From positions 10,916,130-10,980,129 of the forward strand of contig NC_066835.1 of NCBI RefSeq assembly GCF_001640805.2: a stretch of 64,000 nucleotides of DNA. The letters run 5' to 3'. Of the stretch, positions 62,938 to 64,000 are shown in pieces. The DNA comes from Lates calcarifer (Eukaryota > Chordata > Actinopteri > Centropomidae). A program made the translations under genes and the position numbers. The notes below the pieces were generated by a model. It searched no databases, was not told the DNA's origin, and worked only from the letters and a program-made list of their open reading frames with translations. Numbering within the stretch: position 1 is the first letter of the stretch; every line of letters begins with the position of its first letter.

Positions 62938-63038
62938 CATTAGTAACTGCAGTGGCATTTGGGGGTGTCAGCCGCATTAGTTACTGCTATGCAGGTTGGT
63001 TGGTGGGGGGAGGCGTTCTTCACATTAGTTACTGCAGC
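62938..63038 (-). repeat. rab5a: three copies of a stop-codon motif
   Basis: On minus, the words GTAACTAATG, GTAACTAATG and GTTACTAATG occur with left edges at 63023, 62975 and 62938. The first contains the rab5a stop codon (TAA, 63025-63027); the other two lie in the first 90 nt of the 3' UTR. Confidence 0.8.
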
Positions 63039-64000
63039 ACGGAGCCTTGGCTGGCTGGGGCAGCTTCTGTCAGGTCCACTCCCCGGTTCCGCCCGCTGTT
63101 GGCTCCCGCCAGCCTGTGGCTCACTTTTTGGCAATCTCTTTGCTGAAACGTGACAAGAAACCAAGCTAAATAATGATAAGATAAAGTGCAACTTTTCATT
63201 TGTAGGGAGCAGAAGTTACAAATGAAAAATTTTCATTATCCACACCTGACCACAACCATCCAGTTAATCAGTTTGATTAAGATTACCGCTCTACAAATGC
63301 ACTGGCAAAATATATGAATAAAGTGTCAAGAGTTACCCACCAATAGCCATAAATATCTCATTCACATTCATAGATGTCTTAGCTGACGTCTCCATGAAAA
63401 GTAAGCTGTTGTCATCTGCGTAGGACTGGGGCATCCTGTTAACACAACATGAACACCATGAATTTTCAATATATCTTAACACATGGATGCATTTGATACT
63501 AAGAAAGTCTAAGCACTAGAGCTTAATGGATTTTTATCACTTGTATGTTCTGGATGTAATCATATTGAACAAAAACAGAGAGAAAATTAATGTTTGTTGT
63601 TGTTCCCCAAAAATGCACAAAATAAGACTGACTGTAAAAGCACAGTTTGTTCAGTCTGACCTGGAAGTCGACAGCTCTCTTGTTGGCTAGGTCAGCTTTG
63701 TTGCCTGACAGAGCGATGACTATATTAGGACTTGCTTGTCTCTGCAGCTCCTTCACCCAGTTCTTTGCCCGTGCGAAGGACTCCTGCAAATAGAAGACAT
63801 TGTACCAATTGCCAATACATGCTATCATTAACTGTAACAGTAGCAGTAGCCATACTCTAACTTGTTGTACAAGTGCTCTGGCTGCATCTTGCTGGCTGAC
63901 TAAATGACAAGTACAATGTCAGGAAAATTGCATAAAGAACTGGAAGGTGGATGAACGTGCCTCGTTTGTGATGTCGTAGACCACAATGGCAGCCTGTGCT
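63025..64000 (-). CDS. rab5a: Rab5A early-endosome GTPase, 3' exons (partial, three apparent frameshifts)
   Basis: Four exons on minus: 64000-63961 (continues off-window), 63783-63661, 63435-63341 and 63142-63025. They encode [13 protein letters not shown], then [20 protein letters not shown]...GNKADL (base-binding NKxD), then [20 protein letters not shown] (SAK loop), and a hypervariable tail ending PCCSN, the prenylated Cys-Cys of Rab5. Rab5A drives early-endosome fusion through its effectors. The P-loop and switch exons lie right of the window. Exon 63435-63341 is 95 nt where 3n+1 is required (CCCC, probably CCC, near 63429-63432). The last exon (118 nt, expected 116) carries two more +1 shifts, around GGCGGG and at a C4 run before the tail. 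The intron after 63961 begins GC, not GT. Linkage to kat2b, as on human 3p24, supports the A paralogue. Confidence 0.9.

Larger units (their letters stand above)
59831..63024. other. kat2b upstream region and rab5a 3' UTR
   Basis: The left part is upstream of kat2b. From about 60385 to 63024 is the likely rab5a 3' UTR on minus, with AATAAA candidates at 60386-60391 and 60398-60403. It holds an A-rich run (about 60473-60525), an AT-only stretch (61141-61190) and a fish interspersed repeat (about 61915-62000). No other gene is supported. Confidence 0.5.

Overview
The window is vertebrate nuclear DNA, almost certainly from a ray-finned (probably percomorph) fish. Multi-exon genes with GT-AG introns encode teleost-like versions of vertebrate proteins. 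The spacers hold long CA/TG microsatellites, MITEs with terminal inverted repeats, a tRNA-derived SINE and a truncated non-LTR retrotransposon of familiar fish types. There is no operon structure, CRISPR array or phage.

Eight genes can be read exon by exon. Left block: the last two exons of tinagl1 (+, 1938-2303, gene runs off the left edge); lim2, a four-helix lens fibre membrane protein (-, 8088-9440); ubqln4, a proteasome shuttle with UBL, STI1 repeats and UBA (+, 12046-17761); rab25, an epithelial recycling GTPase (+, 20501-22098). Right block: znf385d, a zinc-finger protein (+, 27714-40960); sgo1, the centromeric cohesin protector (+, 47903-51476); kat2b/PCAF, a histone acetyltransferase with bromodomain (-, 53660-59709); rab5a, the early-endosome GTPase (-, 63025 to beyond the right edge). 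ZNF385D, SGO1, KAT2B and RAB5A lie together on human 3p24, and UBQLN4 and RAB25 together on human 1q22. The window therefore joins conserved vertebrate blocks. The genes belong to different pathways and do not form one functional unit.

The most striking irregularity is a set of six apparent single-base (+1) frameshifts inside otherwise intact, conserved exons: rab25 exon 2 (P-loop), sgo1 exon 5, kat2b exon 11 (acetyltransferase core) and three in rab5a. Most can be placed in a short run of identical bases. In each case exon length, splice phase and protein similarity resume one base later. Consensus errors of the assembly explain this better than gene decay, because ubqln4, znf385d and lim2 are completely clean. 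A gene caller would break or drop the four affected genes.

Other points of interest: a GC-AG intron in rab5a; a thrice-repeated ACUAAU motif at the rab5a stop codon and early 3' UTR; a (CT)n microsatellite acting as the polypyrimidine tract of a ubqln4 intron; three foldback/MITE insertions; a perfect 20-bp-arm hairpin near 4.6 kb; an exon-like 74-codon reading frame with no recognised family near 44.4 kb; and a cell-cycle style promoter (CRE, CCAAT, CHR-like) upstream of sgo1. I found no clear evidence of a new multi-gene system.
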